64,000 bases of DNA, from NCBI GenBank assembly GCA_040954595.2, contig CM082579.2, positions 8,370,001 through 8,434,000 of the forward strand, given 5' to 3'. A program made the position numbers and the translations under genes. The first letter of the stretch is position 1. The number at the start of each line of letters is the position of its first letter. A model generated the notes under the pieces. The model did not search any database. It was not told where the DNA came from and saw nothing but the letters and a program-made list of their open reading frames with translations. The stretch comes from Balanoglossus misakiensis (Eukaryota; Hemichordata). Below are positions 1 to 26,491 of this stretch, piece by piece.

Positions 1-3000
1 ATGTAATATAAACACAAGATCTGATAAAAAAGTGGCTCGAAATTGATTGTGAAGATATACGCTTTTTGTGTGGGTTATTACATTCAAAAGGGAAATATCC
101 AATTTAAATTGGTGAATAGTGTTCTGGCTGATAAGACTGCGAGTGTGTGCTTTGTCGCAAATGTTGATTTCATTACTCTCACGCATTATCTCGAGACATC
201 TCGATCCGGGGTAGCATGACGTATAACTTCCGCTTTGTCACGTCGTAAAAAGACCAGGTCGCCGGATCCGAATAACAGTGAGCAGAATTTCAACAATACG
301 GCAATGAAAACGTGCGATTTGAATCTTTAGTGACGTTAAACCACCCACCCTAGAGTGAACAGGGTCTGTGATCGTGCGATAAAATGGAAGCACCTTCACA
401 ATAAGTCATTCTAACAGACCGGATGTGAACTGAATATGTTCCCATGTCTGATAACCCGACGTTTTTTGTACATGTATATTACCCAGCAAAGCTTACATGT
501 ATGTCTCGTCATAAAACCTTGTCGTTAACTTGCCATTGCCAAATGCATTGTTGTCCTCACAAGAAACTATGTAAATAATACCCAAAAAACATAATCATAT
601 GTTTTACACGAACATCGTATAACGGAAGTAATTATATTGTGCAAAATATGTAAATGAAGGAAGCGTTCAATGACAGCTGAAGTTCCAAAGTCGTAATATT
701 CGACTGGAAACCTTTGTTGACTGCAGGATGCTTAGTTCACTTGTATTCACAGCCTAGCTGAGTCTTACAGAGGAAAACAAAAGTTCTGGATTTTGGCGCT
801 ATGCAAACATCTTCAATTAATATGTATGTTTCGCACTTGTTTGTTTGCGTGTATGTACATGTATGCATGTATGTATGTAACGACCATATTCCAAACACGT
901 ATTCCCGGATACTTGTACGATACGGTACGCTTCCTGATTAATAGCACACGACTGTTTGTTCAAGTAAATCATGTGGATAAGCTACAGTTGCGTCGGTTCG
1001 AAAATATTTTACGTTGTCCAAGACAAGGGTAGACAATTGGCCGAGTGAGGCGACAATGATAGAATTTAAATTTTCGACCCCGAACCATCAGGCGAGAATC
1101 CATATCCAACATCAGTGGTGATATTTTGTGCGTCTGAAATGACCGACTTTTCTCTGGCCATCTTCCCGCCTAATCATCGTCATGGTCTGGGGCAAACAGT
1201 AGGAAATCGGAATTCAGAAATGGCGTACATCGGTCGACACAAGTATGGGCTGTACATCTCACCGGAAGTACGAGGATGTAAGGTCATATCGGGGTCATGA
1301 AAGTGACCCATTAATATATTGTTTCTGACGATATTAATAAATCAGAACCTGGTCAAAAGACTTCCTTTTTGCACTTAGTAAGGGACTATCACGCGACTAA
1401 TGAACGTGTTTAGTATGAAGAGCAATTGCATTTTGGGACCGTCGGATGCACAGTAAGTTTCTTTTGATAACCATGTCGAGGGTGTTTCCAACACAACCGA
1501 GTTTGGTTTCCGTGTGAAGTTGCCATCATGGCATTTACCCTTGGGATGCGCTTCTCAAATACAATCATGCTCGGCGGCAACAAATCATACATTCATGCAA
1601 ACGAAATCCAGTCGATTTTGAAATAAATAGTGACAGTCGATTAAATTGTCTGGAAATCGATTGAAACCTTCGTTGAGTGGGAGACAATGCGGCATATTTG
1701 CGTTTGGTCGTCGCAGACTCAAATAGGGGTGATTTATTCTCATTTCGCAGCTATTGCAGTCAATTTGGGAGAAGCAAAAAAAGCGAAATTAATGTATGTA
1801 ACAAATGTATTGAGAAGGGCCGAATCGGGAGGGCACCAGGGACCCGGTCACAGCTGGCTCGCGGTGAATCGTCAATGCAAGTCGCCAGCTATAGACTCGG
1901 CGTAAATTAGTTGTCGGGAGTGAGTAACATTTCTATCAGTCTGCAGATCTTTGACGCCCGACACGTACACTGTACATGCATCCTCTGCATTTGTCTCCCG
2001 ACCGCGACTCTCTTATCATGAATTTTTAATGCGGCTCGCGGGTCAGACAGACTCGTGCAAGTATTGTTTCTGCGTTCGGCTGTTACTGAACATGTTATAG
2101 CCATTAAACTGCTATTTCTGTCTCTTTTTCGGATTCGGGGTGACTGGTCGTTCGTCTGACAGTAAAGCCAGACCCGTTCACACTTGTTTTGTTTTGTTTT
2201 TTGCTTGGCCAAGTACCTGGCTAGGACAGGGGCCTAGTCTTTTTTTAGCAAAGTGAACGGCCTATATCAATCTCGGCGAGCAGGTGATGATGTACGTAGG
2301 AACACAACATGAGGAAAGGTGTTGAATGTGTCCTTTCTTAGCAGATCAAAACATACAAACAAACAAACAAACCAATGGAATTTTGGCGAAGCAGTTACCC
2401 ATGCCAAAATATCACAGAAAAGAAAACACTGTGCTAGACAGCTTCACATCCATCCAATATTTGAAGTAACTTGAACTGGGCTGAGATTTCTGTTGAATTG
2501 GACTCAGTCATATAAGTTTACACAATCACAAAACGAAACTTGTCCACTGCTATCGAATCTGGGTCTGTATCGAATGTTGTCGTTTAGTAGATAACGATCT
2601 GACTGGTAAGCCACTTTTAATTCCGCCATGCTATCCGGCAGTCACGAAGCAGAGTCTGGCATTACGCTAATGTGGAATCAGACTGTAACGTCTGTTTGCT
2701 TTTGTTCTAATCCCAGTGTCTTTTAATGTCTTCCTCGGGACTGTTGCTGCATTACACCGGGCCATCGGAACCGATCGTGCGATGAATACGCAATCAGTCG
2801 TTAGCTCTACCGAGTTCCCTTACTTCAAATATGTATTCAAATAAAAAGTCACGTTTGCAAGACATTGTGATAGTGAATCCGTTTTAAAGAGGCATATCGT
2901 ATAACGAAATGTTTTTGTTTACGCCGGGTGAATTCTCGAGCGAAAACATAACGTATGTCAGATGCACCCCCCCCCACACTACACAATAACAAACGGCTTG

Positions 3001-3173
3001 GATGAATGCGGTTGGAATCGACATTTTATATAATATTAAAGACATTTCACACGACAGTGGATTATGAAAGATAAGTTCTTTTTAAGCCAGGACTGAAAAT
3101 TCACACAACCCTGTATCATTCAAGGCAATTCCATGTGGTCACGTAATACACACTAAATCTATATGCTTCACAG
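1..3173. other. Intron/flanking sequence 5' of first visible AMPA exon
   Basis: AT-rich DNA without convincing exons. The short open frames here lack family similarity and coding character. The receptor's first exons were looked for and not found. A short dispersed repeat occurs at about 1271-1312 (second copy near 55823). Confidence 0.6.
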
Positions 3174-14903
<11,730 letters not shown>

Positions 14904-17027
14904 CGTCAGCGTCCCAAGTATGACATCACACGAGAGTGGGGAGATTTACACACTGAACATCCTCAGCACTGAGGAGTCGAGCGCGCCACAGTAGAACCCA
15001 CTTCCAAGAACGCCATACTCTCCAGTCTAACCAACACAGGCAGACAGACAATTGAAATCAAATGTAAAACCGTATTTTCCCAAGAATTTCATACAATTTT
15101 GACTCAATTATAAATAGTGATATCCGTCGTCAGTTACGTGTATGTACGTGAGGAATATGCAAATGATCATGTTGTATTGGAAATCGTTTACACTCTCAGA
15201 CAACATCCTCCGTTGTCGTATATTAGCTAATAAATTGTTTCCATCTTCTAATTAGTAATCGTGTCTGGGTTATTCTTTTCCACATATCAATGCTCTCGCT
15301 CACGTACTCGAGTAATTAAAAGTGATGATTTTCGCTAGCTCTTACCGCAAAGCGTGTAATGTCTCAATTAATTATCTGTCCAACCTGATGTGGAAGCTAA
15401 ACTTCCGAACTGACAATATATTTACAAAGTTTGCTGGAATGACATTCTTGCAAACTACAGATATTCCTGTGCGTGCAAACTGTGCATGTACGCATATACA
15501 TGCGCATGACCCACTGCCCACGTTGATTAACTTGAACAATTTCACCTATACGTTTATTTTCCAATACATCAAATCACTTACTAATATAACAAAAACAATG
15601 CTACTTACACGTACATGTTCCGCAAATAGAGTTAGTAGATATTTATCCAATCAATTGTTACAAGCTAATTTAAAAAAAATAATATATCTGTGGTGAAATG
15701 TGATGCATTAGAGAATGATTGCTTAAGTGTTATTACGAACCCCATGTATATTTAGTTGCATCGACAAGACATGTCCACTGCGGGTTTTCTGATGTTAAAC
15801 TGATCTATCAAACAAACCGCACGGCCATCTTCTTGGGCAATACATGTATGCATTCGGCGCCAGCTCTCGAGTAATAAGACGATATGGCGACTGAGCAATT
15901 AAGATGCCGTCTCAGCAAATTAAATCGGGCCGTGACGTCGAAGCACTCTCATCATATTCCAGTTAAAACTGATTTCAATCAGTTTATTCCATACATCTGT
16001 CGTGGAACATGTGGGTAAGTGCCGAATTTCTTTGGCCTCAACATTTCGTCGCTCGAATAGAACAGTTGAGAAGTTCCATGCTACTTGCAACACTCTGAAG
16101 ACGATGTTGTTCAGAGGCAAGCCGCAGTATACTATAAAGATTCAGGTCACGTGCAGCTTGTGGTATAATTCGTCTCTAATCCATACTTAAGTATTATATA
16201 GTGCCGGTATATTTTCCATAAATTAATTTGTCACTTTGCATTCATTTGGCAATGCATTCACTTCGTAATAAAGTGGCGTCGGTTTATATTAGAAACTAAA
16301 TGCCGTGTGTAATAAACTTTTACGATGTCGGAAAACGTTTACCTTGTATAAGTATACGGCAATGCGGAAATACTGCGGTATCATGTCTAAACATTTGGTG
16401 AGCTTCTCTGTACTGGTTCCATGCGCTTGTTGGCTTTCATTTTATTTGTTAGCTCGCTTTCTACCAGGGCATTATCTGGTCATTGATACCTTTTTATATA
16501 ATCCACACGTGCGTGTGTACATGTATGCTTTGGAGTGAAAGAAGCTACCCGTATATACATGACTCTCTCAAGGCGTACGTTTACAACTGCCTCGCACGCT
16601 GCCATAAGTATTAATAACAGACTTCGAACGTATCCGTATGACCCCCGAGTGGTTGTAGAAAATTGAGATTAAATTTCAGTTCCCTGCCATCGACCAATGG
16701 ATGTATATACACACAAGATTCGGCTTAGCACAGCTGCAACCCTCGACATGTATTCCCAATTTGCATACGAAAGGCAGTCACACTGCGTTGCGAACGTTCT
16801 CATCGATTTCCCAGTGTACAGTTCGCTGTCATTGGACACTTGAAAGGAGTGGCGCTGGAGCCCGGATCAATAACATCAATATCCCTTTTTCTCCGCTGGA
16901 GATAGACAAGAAAATACACTCCTCAATTTGCACGTACGTCGAACGTCTTCGCAGAAGTTACCGACTCCGACAGGCGCGTCGACGCTTCACACGGCATTCC
17001 AGCACAGCAGCGAGAGAAGCCGGCAAA
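14904..17027. other. Intergenic region between the two channel genes
   Basis: Contains the 3' UTR of the glutamate receptor and the presumed promoter and 5' UTR of the anion channel. No coding exon is supported; open frames here are short and lack family similarity. Confidence 0.6.
15229..15234 (+). terminator. Poly(A) signal, AMPA receptor gene
   Basis: AATAAA about 325 nt after the proposed stop codon at 14901-14903, in AT-rich sequence. It is the first good signal after the last exon. Confidence 0.5.
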
Positions 17028-19125
17028 ATGTTCCCGACGTCTTCACTTTCAGCGATCGTCTGCCTCGTCGGATTGCTTGTTTTCCACTCCGGTTTTGCCA
17101 TCGCCGAAGAGGGAAACATCAGGTAAGGCGCTCCAACCCACGTTCTGCGTGTAACGTCGATATTTTTTAGACTGCATACGTGACACGATTATGTCATGCT
17201 TTGATCTCATCCAATGTGTGTGCCAGCTGCTTAATATACGACAGAAAATGTTTGCTTGCAATTTCAGAAACGCTCCCGATTGAAACACAACATCATTTTT
17301 ACGCAGGTACTACGACCAAGCTAGTTACGGATGGCTCCTGAATTTAGCCCAAGGAAACCAACACGAATCTCATTGACAGTGTTTATCTGTAGCAACATAC
17401 CCTTTTAAAAGTGAAATACAATATTAAGATTATTACATAGTTTAATTCCATCTCTCTTTGATCTTCACAACCAGCGAGGACAAATCTAAGGAACTGGCCG
17501 CGAATATAACCAAAGTCCTGGGCGAGCTGCTGGATGGCTATGATAAAAGACTGAGGCCGTACTATGGCGGTGAGCATTATTTCATTTATGAATTATTGAT
17601 GAAAAATGGTCACTTATCCTGGTGGGAAGTGGTGCACAACCTGTATTGTATTGTTGTTCACTTCCCCTTTCTATCGACCTCTCTCCAATCCCCCCTCTAT
17701 CCCCTTCCTCCCCCTCAAACGTACCACACAAACACATATGCAAGTCGTGCTACCTAAAGACACGATGTGAGATATAGAAGCAAGGAGATATCTCAGATGT
17801 AAATAAATCATCTTCGACTGCGACAGACACTCGAAACCCAGCGATCGTTACAAACACTGCCTTGTTATATTCCTTGCCTGCAATAAGAGCTTACCTATAT
17901 CCCTGTTACTGAGATATACACTGTGTACATTCAGCCCACTTGCAAATAACGGAATTAGCCATTCCCATTTCAGTGATGAAAAGTAGTTTGTAAAATCGCG
18001 CCAACTGAGACAGAGTATAGACTGTTTTCAATACTTTACAACGCACTACACAGTGACCAGGTTAGAACAGTAACGACATACACATGGAAGCAGTGTGTTT
18101 TAAATTTTGGCCTGCTTGCTGGAAACGTAAATTGTCATGTTTTGGCACTAAACGTTACCCTAAAATTTTAAAACAACCACTCGACGTGTTTCGATGAGCA
18201 GAACACGCTGATCTCTCAATGAGACACAAAAGAAGTGTTGAGTAACAACAGTTCATCACTTGGCATTTGTGTGCATCAGAGATTTCGGCGAATGGTATTT
18301 TCCTTAAACTGTCACGCAGAAATATAGGCCTATGCTGACACAACGAAATCAATTTACACCATTAGTGTAAACAGTTTCTCACGCAAGAAGGGTACGTGAC
18401 TGATAGCCTATACATGTACACAAGGCGCACTGCGGTTATTTTTTCCGTTGACCACTATAAAGAGGACCAAATCGACATTTTCCGGCCGATTACCAGGGAA
18501 CAATAAATCCTAGTTGTCATTACAGTCTCATTGTGCAGAATTATCGGAGCATGAAGCCCGCGATGTTTTGGCACTTTCCACCAGTTCCAAATTTTAACAT
18601 TCCACACTGAAATGGCATTCTAAATATCATCTTTTTCGTGTAATTTTAATATATCGTTAATTTTGAAATATCCAGATCACGTGACCTGATGTCATCACCG
18701 ACGCTTTGGGCGACAGCAAGCGCTCGCGGAGAGGTGAATAGAATCATATGAAATTCATAGTAAAATGGAACTACTCGAAAAAAACTGTAATCTAATTGGC
18801 TTGATTAGAGCGAGATTCAGCACGATCGACGATAATGGGCTGAGAAAGCGGCGCTGTTTTCAATGCCGTATGAATTATAGGACGGGTTTTTAAAAGTCTT
18901 GCCCCTTGGGTTATTTTGTCGAGTCACGTTCAACTGCCGCCATTATCAGGAATAAACGGACACTCCAAGAAATTAATGACCGAAATGAACAAAGACGCGG
19001 TGAATTAGTCACGCTGAATGCTCTCCTTGCAATATTTAAAAAAAAATGTGTTTCGTCGCACGCTCCAAACATGCACCCAGCCTCATGTGTGCATATATAT
19101 GCCCGTTTGCACGTATACAGACAGG

Positions 19126-19160
<35 letters not shown>

Positions 19161-22100
19161 GCAGGCAGGCAGGCAAGCAGGCAGGCAGGCAGACAGACAG
19201 ACAGACAGACAGACAGACAGGCAGACCAGCACCGTGCACGCTTATTCTCGATGATGACGGACTCATCAATAAATTCTACAATGTAAATGCGACCTGCGTA
19301 TTTTCAAATAATGATATCAAGATAGTAACAACCAACCAATTTGATGGATGGTGCAGCCTCAACATATCGATTAGATACCTTCTGCCATTTCAAATTCACT
19401 GATAAATTTGAAGATTACCCGCATGTGATGGATAGGAATATCTATGGAATTGGACTGTAGCCCAATTTTATGTACAATTGACAGAAATGTTGATAAAATG
19501 CATAAAATATGTGGCGTGCTGCTCAGCACTCTGTGACTTCCGCATTTTCTTTCCGTGAAAACAGAATACGTTGGCAGACATAACCTAAATGCATCAATTC
19601 GTATCATTTACGCCGTTTAGTATAGCTTCCTTCAAGTTGACACGTCGACCAATGATGCTAATGCCCAAGGAAGTATTGACTCTTTAAATTTGTATTACTT
19701 GTAGGGAAACCTGTTTATGTTAATATTTCCATGTTGGTGTATAATATCGGACCTATTGTAGCAACGACAATGGTAAGTGAAATATTTTCATTGAAATATT
19801 CTTCCTTTTCTGATATCATCCTAGGTCCCCAACTTTTCTGTTTCTGTATTTAATTTTCTGAATTTTCAATAACGATTAAAGTTTATTGTACTCTGCTGGG
19901 TGTGTTCATCTCAGGAGCTATAGTAAAACATCTTGATTCACGATGGAACAGATTCGACTCAAACCCTTTTACGTAAATTACTCCGACTGTAATTCATAAA
20001 CTGTTCGCATTCTTTGACATCTTGTTTAATACCATCACGACTTTTCATTCTCTGGGGGAAGGTATTATACTTAAAAGAAAGCTTGATTGCGCCAGTATGT
20101 CTGATATGATCAATTTTAATAGTTTTCTTTCGCGATTAATATACAAGATTAAAATCGAGCCAAAATCGATAAATACCAGATTAATTCGGGGTACAAAGAA
20201 AACGTTTTTATTCGGAGGTTTTGCATGTTTAGTGCATTTCCGAATAACCTCGATTTATTGCGAGTAATACAAACTGAAGGTTTAAAATCCTTTGATTATT
20301 TTTTGATAAATTACTCAAATTTTCTAGCCAAGATAAATAAGTTAAATAAGTTAATAGATCACATGATAGTCTAAATGTTAAGACATTCGTATTAGAGAGT
20401 CCTAAACTAAGGACACCCCCACCCACCCCAAAACAAAAAGGACCGGAAGATATCAGGTCAAGCGAAGTAGACAACTGTTCTGCGAAAGTGTCTTAAATGC
20501 AAGCATTCATCATTTATAATACCAGATTCACGCCTACATTTACGATTAATATGAAAGTAATTTCTCTGTCTGTAACTGAACGGTTTTGCGTGCATTGTTG
20601 TAAACATTGCCAAGGCTGCCTGATCACACCTGCCGCCCTATGGCCATCCGCGGATTCCGCTATTAGCAAAAACAACTGAAATATCCGAGCCCCTGGGTAA
20701 GATTGCATTCAGGTTTCCGCGCACTAATTTGTACAGGCGCGGGTTTCAATCAAATTTCAATCTTGCGGCCATTTATTCGTTCTTTGACGAGAAGCAGCTG
20801 ATGCCGTTGACAATAGAGTGCTCAATCAATCTCTACCATGCCAGGTCACTTAATTGATTGTCGCTTCACGCGCAAGATGTTGTGAGTCAAAAACTAGGCC
20901 AGATTATCCCAATCTCTGACGTGGTTTAGCGTGTTTTTCTCAACTTTGCGCATGAGCGTTGTTCATTAAAGTGAACTAGTCTCCGTCATGCATGCATGCT
21001 TCGGTTTTAAGAAGTCTGCTGTATTTTTACATTTTGTTTACGACTAGGAGTGTCTTTATTTTGAAGATATAATTGTGCGCTTTGCTTCTTCGTGTTTTAA
21101 ATTACTGTAGGCCTATATCAACTTATGAGAACATGTCTGAATGAAATCGTGTAACAAATTGCATTCTGGGCGCGGCGACATTACTGGGTTTAATGCAGGT
21201 ATTGATGAGAATGAAAACGTATAGCCTTGCCTTCCAGTCCTGTTTCTGTGAACGAATTGCATAAGAAACACCCCTTGGTGATATATGTAAAAGTTTAGGG
21301 GAGAGACTTTTGTGATGAGATAGTGCTCGCATCGGCATTGTGCTTAGTTCTTTTAAGTCGACGACATACATCAAAGTATTGGCTTTTCTTTGAATGCCCC
21401 CTGTTTGTCATCTGAGATGTTGCGTGCATACACGGCGATTTATGAAAAAATACCGGATATCTATTCAGCAAAAGACCTCACAAATGAATACATACAACGC
21501 GACTCCATCTTGGCACTCATTGACAGGAATGGGTCGACGGGTCTAGAATAATGAAAACATTATCAGTTGGATTTTCTTCGGTTAGGTGCATAAATGGACA
21601 CAGATTGTGTACTGTAAGCATTGTTCTAAAACCTGAAATGTAGTATTTTGTATGGCAACAAGGCACATGGTCCTGAATTTGCACGTTATTTGTATAATAC
21701 TAGTAGACTAAGTGCACATATATCTTCCTTTTATAGGACTACAAACTTGACATGTACTTTCGTCAGATGTGGCTCGACAACCGGCTGAAGTTCGATCTGG
21801 ATAACGACCTAGTTCTGAACGCCGACATCCTCAGTCGTATCTGGCTCCCGGACACGTATTTCGTCAACGAAAAGAATGCCTATTTTCACACAGTGACCAA
21901 CCCCAATTCGTTGATACGGATATCACCCAACGGGAGGGTGCTCTATAGCACGAGGTGAGAGAGGTTTTGAGAGTGGGGAAGCATAGCCAACCAACATTAA
22001 GATGCGATATGATTTATGATATACCTATAGAGATTATGTCTATGCACGTACAAGCGTATACGGTGATTACCAATTTGTGCAAGATGGCGACGGAGTTCGT

Positions 22101-24638
22101 GCGCATCCTCACTTCACGATATGACCTAGATAACAACAGAATCAGCTATTTGTGTTCACCGGCCCTGTTATCTCTGCAAGGACCGAATATAGCACGATTC
22201 CTTTATTGTTAGAATTCCAGGAAGCATCTCGACAAATACGACAGCTCACTAAATTGAAATCCAAACCCTAATGTTCGATCAACCAATCGTCAGTGTCAAC
22301 CTTGAAATTTCTAACGACAACCAAGATCTTTTTCGATCCGTTTTGGAGCTTGCTACAATGTAAATGTACCGGGATTGCGTCCAAAATTATTATGATATGT
22401 ATGATATGTTGGGTTGTACGTGTGATGAGATATAGTTAATGATCTTCGCGTATATTCCTGCTACAATTATATTTCATAACGTTCTCCCACTGCAGGGGTT
22501 CTCGTTTGAAAATCTCGATCGCGAATGCATTGATTTCAATCGATTTTCCCCCGATGCGATGGTATATAAGTTTCAAAACAATCTCATGCATTTCACTGGC
22601 AGACGACAATTTGTGTAGCGAAAAAATCTATGCGCGGCGGGTTTAAGATGGCGTCATTCTGGTTATGGATGCAATTATCACATATAAGGAAAGGTGTTAG
22701 ACAGTGCAGGCAGGAGCATTTTAACTATGGCAACGTGGCTGATAGTCCGCGAACACGTTTACAATTTTAATTTGTGAAAATGAGTTTTTGAAGAAGCCTA
22801 AGCATTGTCTGTCTCTCCTTTTCTGATGTTAAGAATATCGGTACTAGCCAGCTGCCCCATGGATCTGAGATATTTTCCGTTTGACCAGCAGAAGTGTTCT
22901 ATCGTATTGGAAAGTTGTAAGTATTCACATGTCTGGGCAGAGGTTAACAAAACAAATATTTGGCACCATCGGATATAAGCCTCAATTGTTTCTATTGAGC
23001 AATGTTTCGTTTATATTGACTTGCGTATAGTAGATGTCCTAATAATTAAATATATTTTGGTCAAAAGAAATATCGTATTCATTGATTTTAAGTAGAAGGA
23101 TTACATTTTTAACAATCGCTGATAAAATGTTTACAGATCGTTTGTCATTAGTTTGTCTGCATTGTGATAAACAATCCTCAGAAATAAAATTGTCAGAGGC
23201 TTATTTTTGAGACCATATATTTCAGACCCTCCATAGAAATTATGTGTAAAGCCTCTGAAACACAAGTAAAGCACGTTGAAAACACATAGTGTAACATCCA
23301 GACAAATTTGTTTGACTTTTGATCATACTGATGTAAACACCTCCATTAAAACAAAAAAAACGTTTCTCTACAGATGCGTACAGCACACGTGACATCGATT
23401 ACCAATGGGTGCTCGAAGGGCCCATCGGTCTTGTGGATGGCATAGAGTTGCCGCAGTTCTCACTTTTAGGTTACAACAATCGAAAGTATAGCGCCATCTA
23501 TGTTGGTAAGTCTGATATCCGATTTCTCATACAAGATTGGCAATATATTCACATATACATGTACTTGTGTGTAACGGAGAGAGTTTGACAATCACGTGTT
23601 ATATCATTGTTATCTTTCAGTTGGCAACTACACTCAACTCATCGCGGATTTCTACTTCGTGCGCAACCTATCGTACTACATCATCCAGACATACTTCCCC
23701 GCCATACTCATCGTCATCCTGTCGTGGGTGTCGTTCTTCGTGAACCGCTCGGCCACCCCGGCGCGCGTCGCCCTGGGGATCACCACCGTCCTCACCATGG
23801 CAACCATCATGGCCAGCACCAACAGCTCCCTGCCCAAGATCTCCTACGTCAAGGCCATCGACGTCTTCCTGGAGGTCTGCTTCCTCTACGTCTTCGCCTC
23901 GCTCATCGAGTACGCCACGGTGAGCTACTACAACAAGCCGCGCTACCACGAGGCGCGCAAGCAGAGGCGAGCCAAGAAGGAGTCGGTGGACATCGAGATG
24001 AACTCGGCGGCAGTTATGGACCACCGGGGAGGAACGCGTAGCGAATTGTACGCTGAACCACGACCTGACGACATCGTAAGTATTTCTGGGGATTTTTAAA
24101 GGCACACTAACTGTAAATAAAGTTACTATAATCTGCAGCCCTATAGTTCTATAGACTATGTTACTCAAAAGGTTGTACCGTCCACTTCTATCTTTTGGAA
24201 CAGGACGAAGGAAGTATTAAGTGTAATGACATCAACGAATTCGACATGTCGTCCATAGACCCCGAGGACGTGGACGAGTGCGAGGTGCAGTACCACGTCA
24301 GCAGCACGCCGTCTCACAACCAACACGAGCGGGGACGCAAACCAACGGCGACCGGCAACAACAACCAGCAGCAGCAGCCGCAACAACACCAAGACCACTT
24401 CGTCCAGCAGATCGCCTCGAGCTTCGCCTTCCCGCACCAGTCGACCGGAGTGACGGGCAAGATACGCCTCAAGTTCAAGGACCTGAAAGAGCAGGGCCTC
24501 CCCGCCAGCAAGATCGACATCTACTCGCGAGTGCTCTTCCCGTTGTCGTTCACGATCATCAACGTGGTGTACTGGAGCTACTACTTGACCGTGACCGACT
24601 ACAGCTTTGCAGAGCTGCTCGCCCGAGACGCTCAGTAG
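17028..24638 (+). CDS. Cys-loop ligand-gated chloride channel subunit (GABA-A/glycine receptor type)
   Basis: Pentameric plasma-membrane anion channel subunit, about 526 residues. Exons: 17028-17122, 17475-17569, 19705-19772, 21737-21954, 22834-22916, 23374-23505, 23621-24075, 24204-24638, all in phase. The first exon is a signal peptide ([19 protein letters not shown]). The second has the N-terminal helix with [11 protein letters not shown]. The 21737 exon holds the WLPDTYF binding-loop region. The Cys loop runs from [18 protein letters not shown]1-M3 lie in the 23621 exon; the M2 entrance reads [13 protein letters not shown], and the P-A-R triplet marks anion selectivity. The M3-M4 loop is long, basic after M3 and glutamine/asparagine-rich near 24355-24400. 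M4 ends six residues before the stop codon. Exons of 68 and 83 nt match vertebrate GABA-A genes. Features of the rho, beta and glycine classes are mixed, so I do not assign a subunit class. Confidence 0.92.
19117..19225. repeat. (CAGA)n/(CAGG)n compound microsatellite
   Basis: Imperfect tetranucleotide array with a central CAGG-rich block, in the second intron of the anion channel gene. The long open frames across it in several phases are artefacts of the repeat. Confidence 0.97.
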
Positions 24639-26491
24639 AACAGTTATAAAGGGGGGGGGGGGGGCAGCAATGTGTATAATTATAAACGGGTTGAACTTGG
24701 GCATTATTAAAAAGGATGCCGAACCAGGAAATAAATAAAAAAAATCACTCGAATGAGTGTAAAGCACGGGCGCACGTAGTAGTACAACCCTTCATCAACA
24801 AAAAATGGCTGATGAAGGGCTGTCCCTGAAATGTATTGTTCTTTATTCTTCTTGAAGCGTTTTCTTTCTGACTGGTTCTGCTTCTTTTTAGGCTCGTACT
24901 TATGCAGCTTTTAACCTTGTTGTATAGGAGTTGTTTCTTTTTGTCAATTTGAACATGAGTATTACTATGTCTCGGGCAATCTGCAATTAACAGTAACAAC
25001 TAATTTCACATAGAGTGTCTGTCACGGAGCTAGGATTTTTTTGTATATCGCCAAACATACAATATTGCATGTGTATAGATGGTGAGACAGAATCTGTACA
25101 TTTTGTCAGTGACTGTAGTCCATAAGCGTTCAATTCGTATGGTAATATATATAGTCGGTACCATTAGATTGTGAAACTTTATAACTGATATCTTTAAACA
25201 TGCTGATCGTCGTGTATTCAGGGACATGTGTTTTATGATTGATGTCGAAGTTGATGATACAGTAAGTTAACTCTGTGTGTATTTGCGGGCAATGAAATAT
25301 TGTCGGTTTAGATACCTATTAACCTTTGAAATCTCAGTACTTGTTGCCGACTAGCAATAAGTTATTAATTTTAGCAATATGATTGTAAAACTTCACTGTT
25401 TTACGTAATACTATTAACTGTTTTAGTTGTGTGGAGATGGATTTCACGGTAATAACTTTTTATAACTAGGTTTGCCTTGACAGGGATGATGTCGAAAGAT
25501 TTACTTGTGTATATAGATTTTCATGATTGTGTAAATTGTTAGTGAAAACTGAGACACTAAATATGTTCTGTGTAACGTAATATATTTTTAAATACAAACG
25601 TGGCGGTTGGCAACACTTGTGGCCATCGTTACATATATACCTTGCAAGTAGATGATAGATTTCTGAATAAAATCGCCGATTCCTGAATTGCATCAATCTT
25701 GATATGTCACTTGAGGGCGCTGTCAGTCGGTCACGTCATACAATGATTGTAAATCAAGGATTTTCAAGCAAGAGATGCTTTTACAGTAATGTTATGCTAT
25801 TGATTCCACTTGTACAAGAATAAATTTTGATCCCGTTTAAAGAAGGAATATCGTGATCATGTATATACATATTTAACCGTCGCTTTAATTTCAACCCCCA
25901 ACAAAACTAAATGTACAGTATCACACACGTCAAACTAAAACTCCACATTGAATGATCATATACATGTCTGTAACCGTGGACATTGGGAATCTATGATCAT
26001 GCGCAGTTGAAAAGAATACATGAGTTACTATGGAACTCGCTCGATTGCAAAGCTCGTCGAATTTTCATACAAGCTATGCTTCAGCGATCACAAATTTAGT
26101 AATGCGGTATTTATATGTCGAGTTGCTCGTTTTGTCGTGAACATTTGTACATTGCATTTGGCACATACTAGTGTAAGGATATGGTAATCATTTGTGAGCA
26201 GTCACTCAAAACACACCGATTATATAACATGGTGAACTAGCTATACACAAAGTCCGAACCGCGGAGAATGCAGTCAGCTTTTCGTCGAATGGCGACGGGG
26301 TCAAATGTTTGTTTAGGAGTTGTCTTGATTTTAAAATAATTCCAAACATGAATTTATAACTTATTACATATATGGTGGACGTTCACTATAGACCGATTAA
26401 CAAGCATTTTCCTCTTGACAAGGGCTTGATTTTTTACAAAGCAATGCTTTTCTTCGCACAGTGAATGCATCGAAGGACTTTCTCCGTCGCA
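24639..26491. other. 3' region between anion channel and RING-NHL gene
   Basis: A run of G at 24651-24664, poly(A) signals (24730, and a further AATAAA near 25820) and AT-rich DNA. The 25.5-26.5 kb part probably includes the 3' UTR of the minus-strand RING-NHL gene. No exon seen. Confidence 0.6.
24730..24735 (+). terminator. Poly(A) signal, anion channel gene
   Basis: AATAAATAAA about 95 nt after the stop codon at 24636-24638. Confidence 0.6.

Noticed and set aside
1-3173. Search for the first AMPA receptor exons
   Set aside because: No frame here resembles the missing N-terminal part; the exons must lie left of the window.
18906-19402. Overlapping frames with RQTD repeats on both strands
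   Set aside because: Produced by the CAGA tetranucleotide array.
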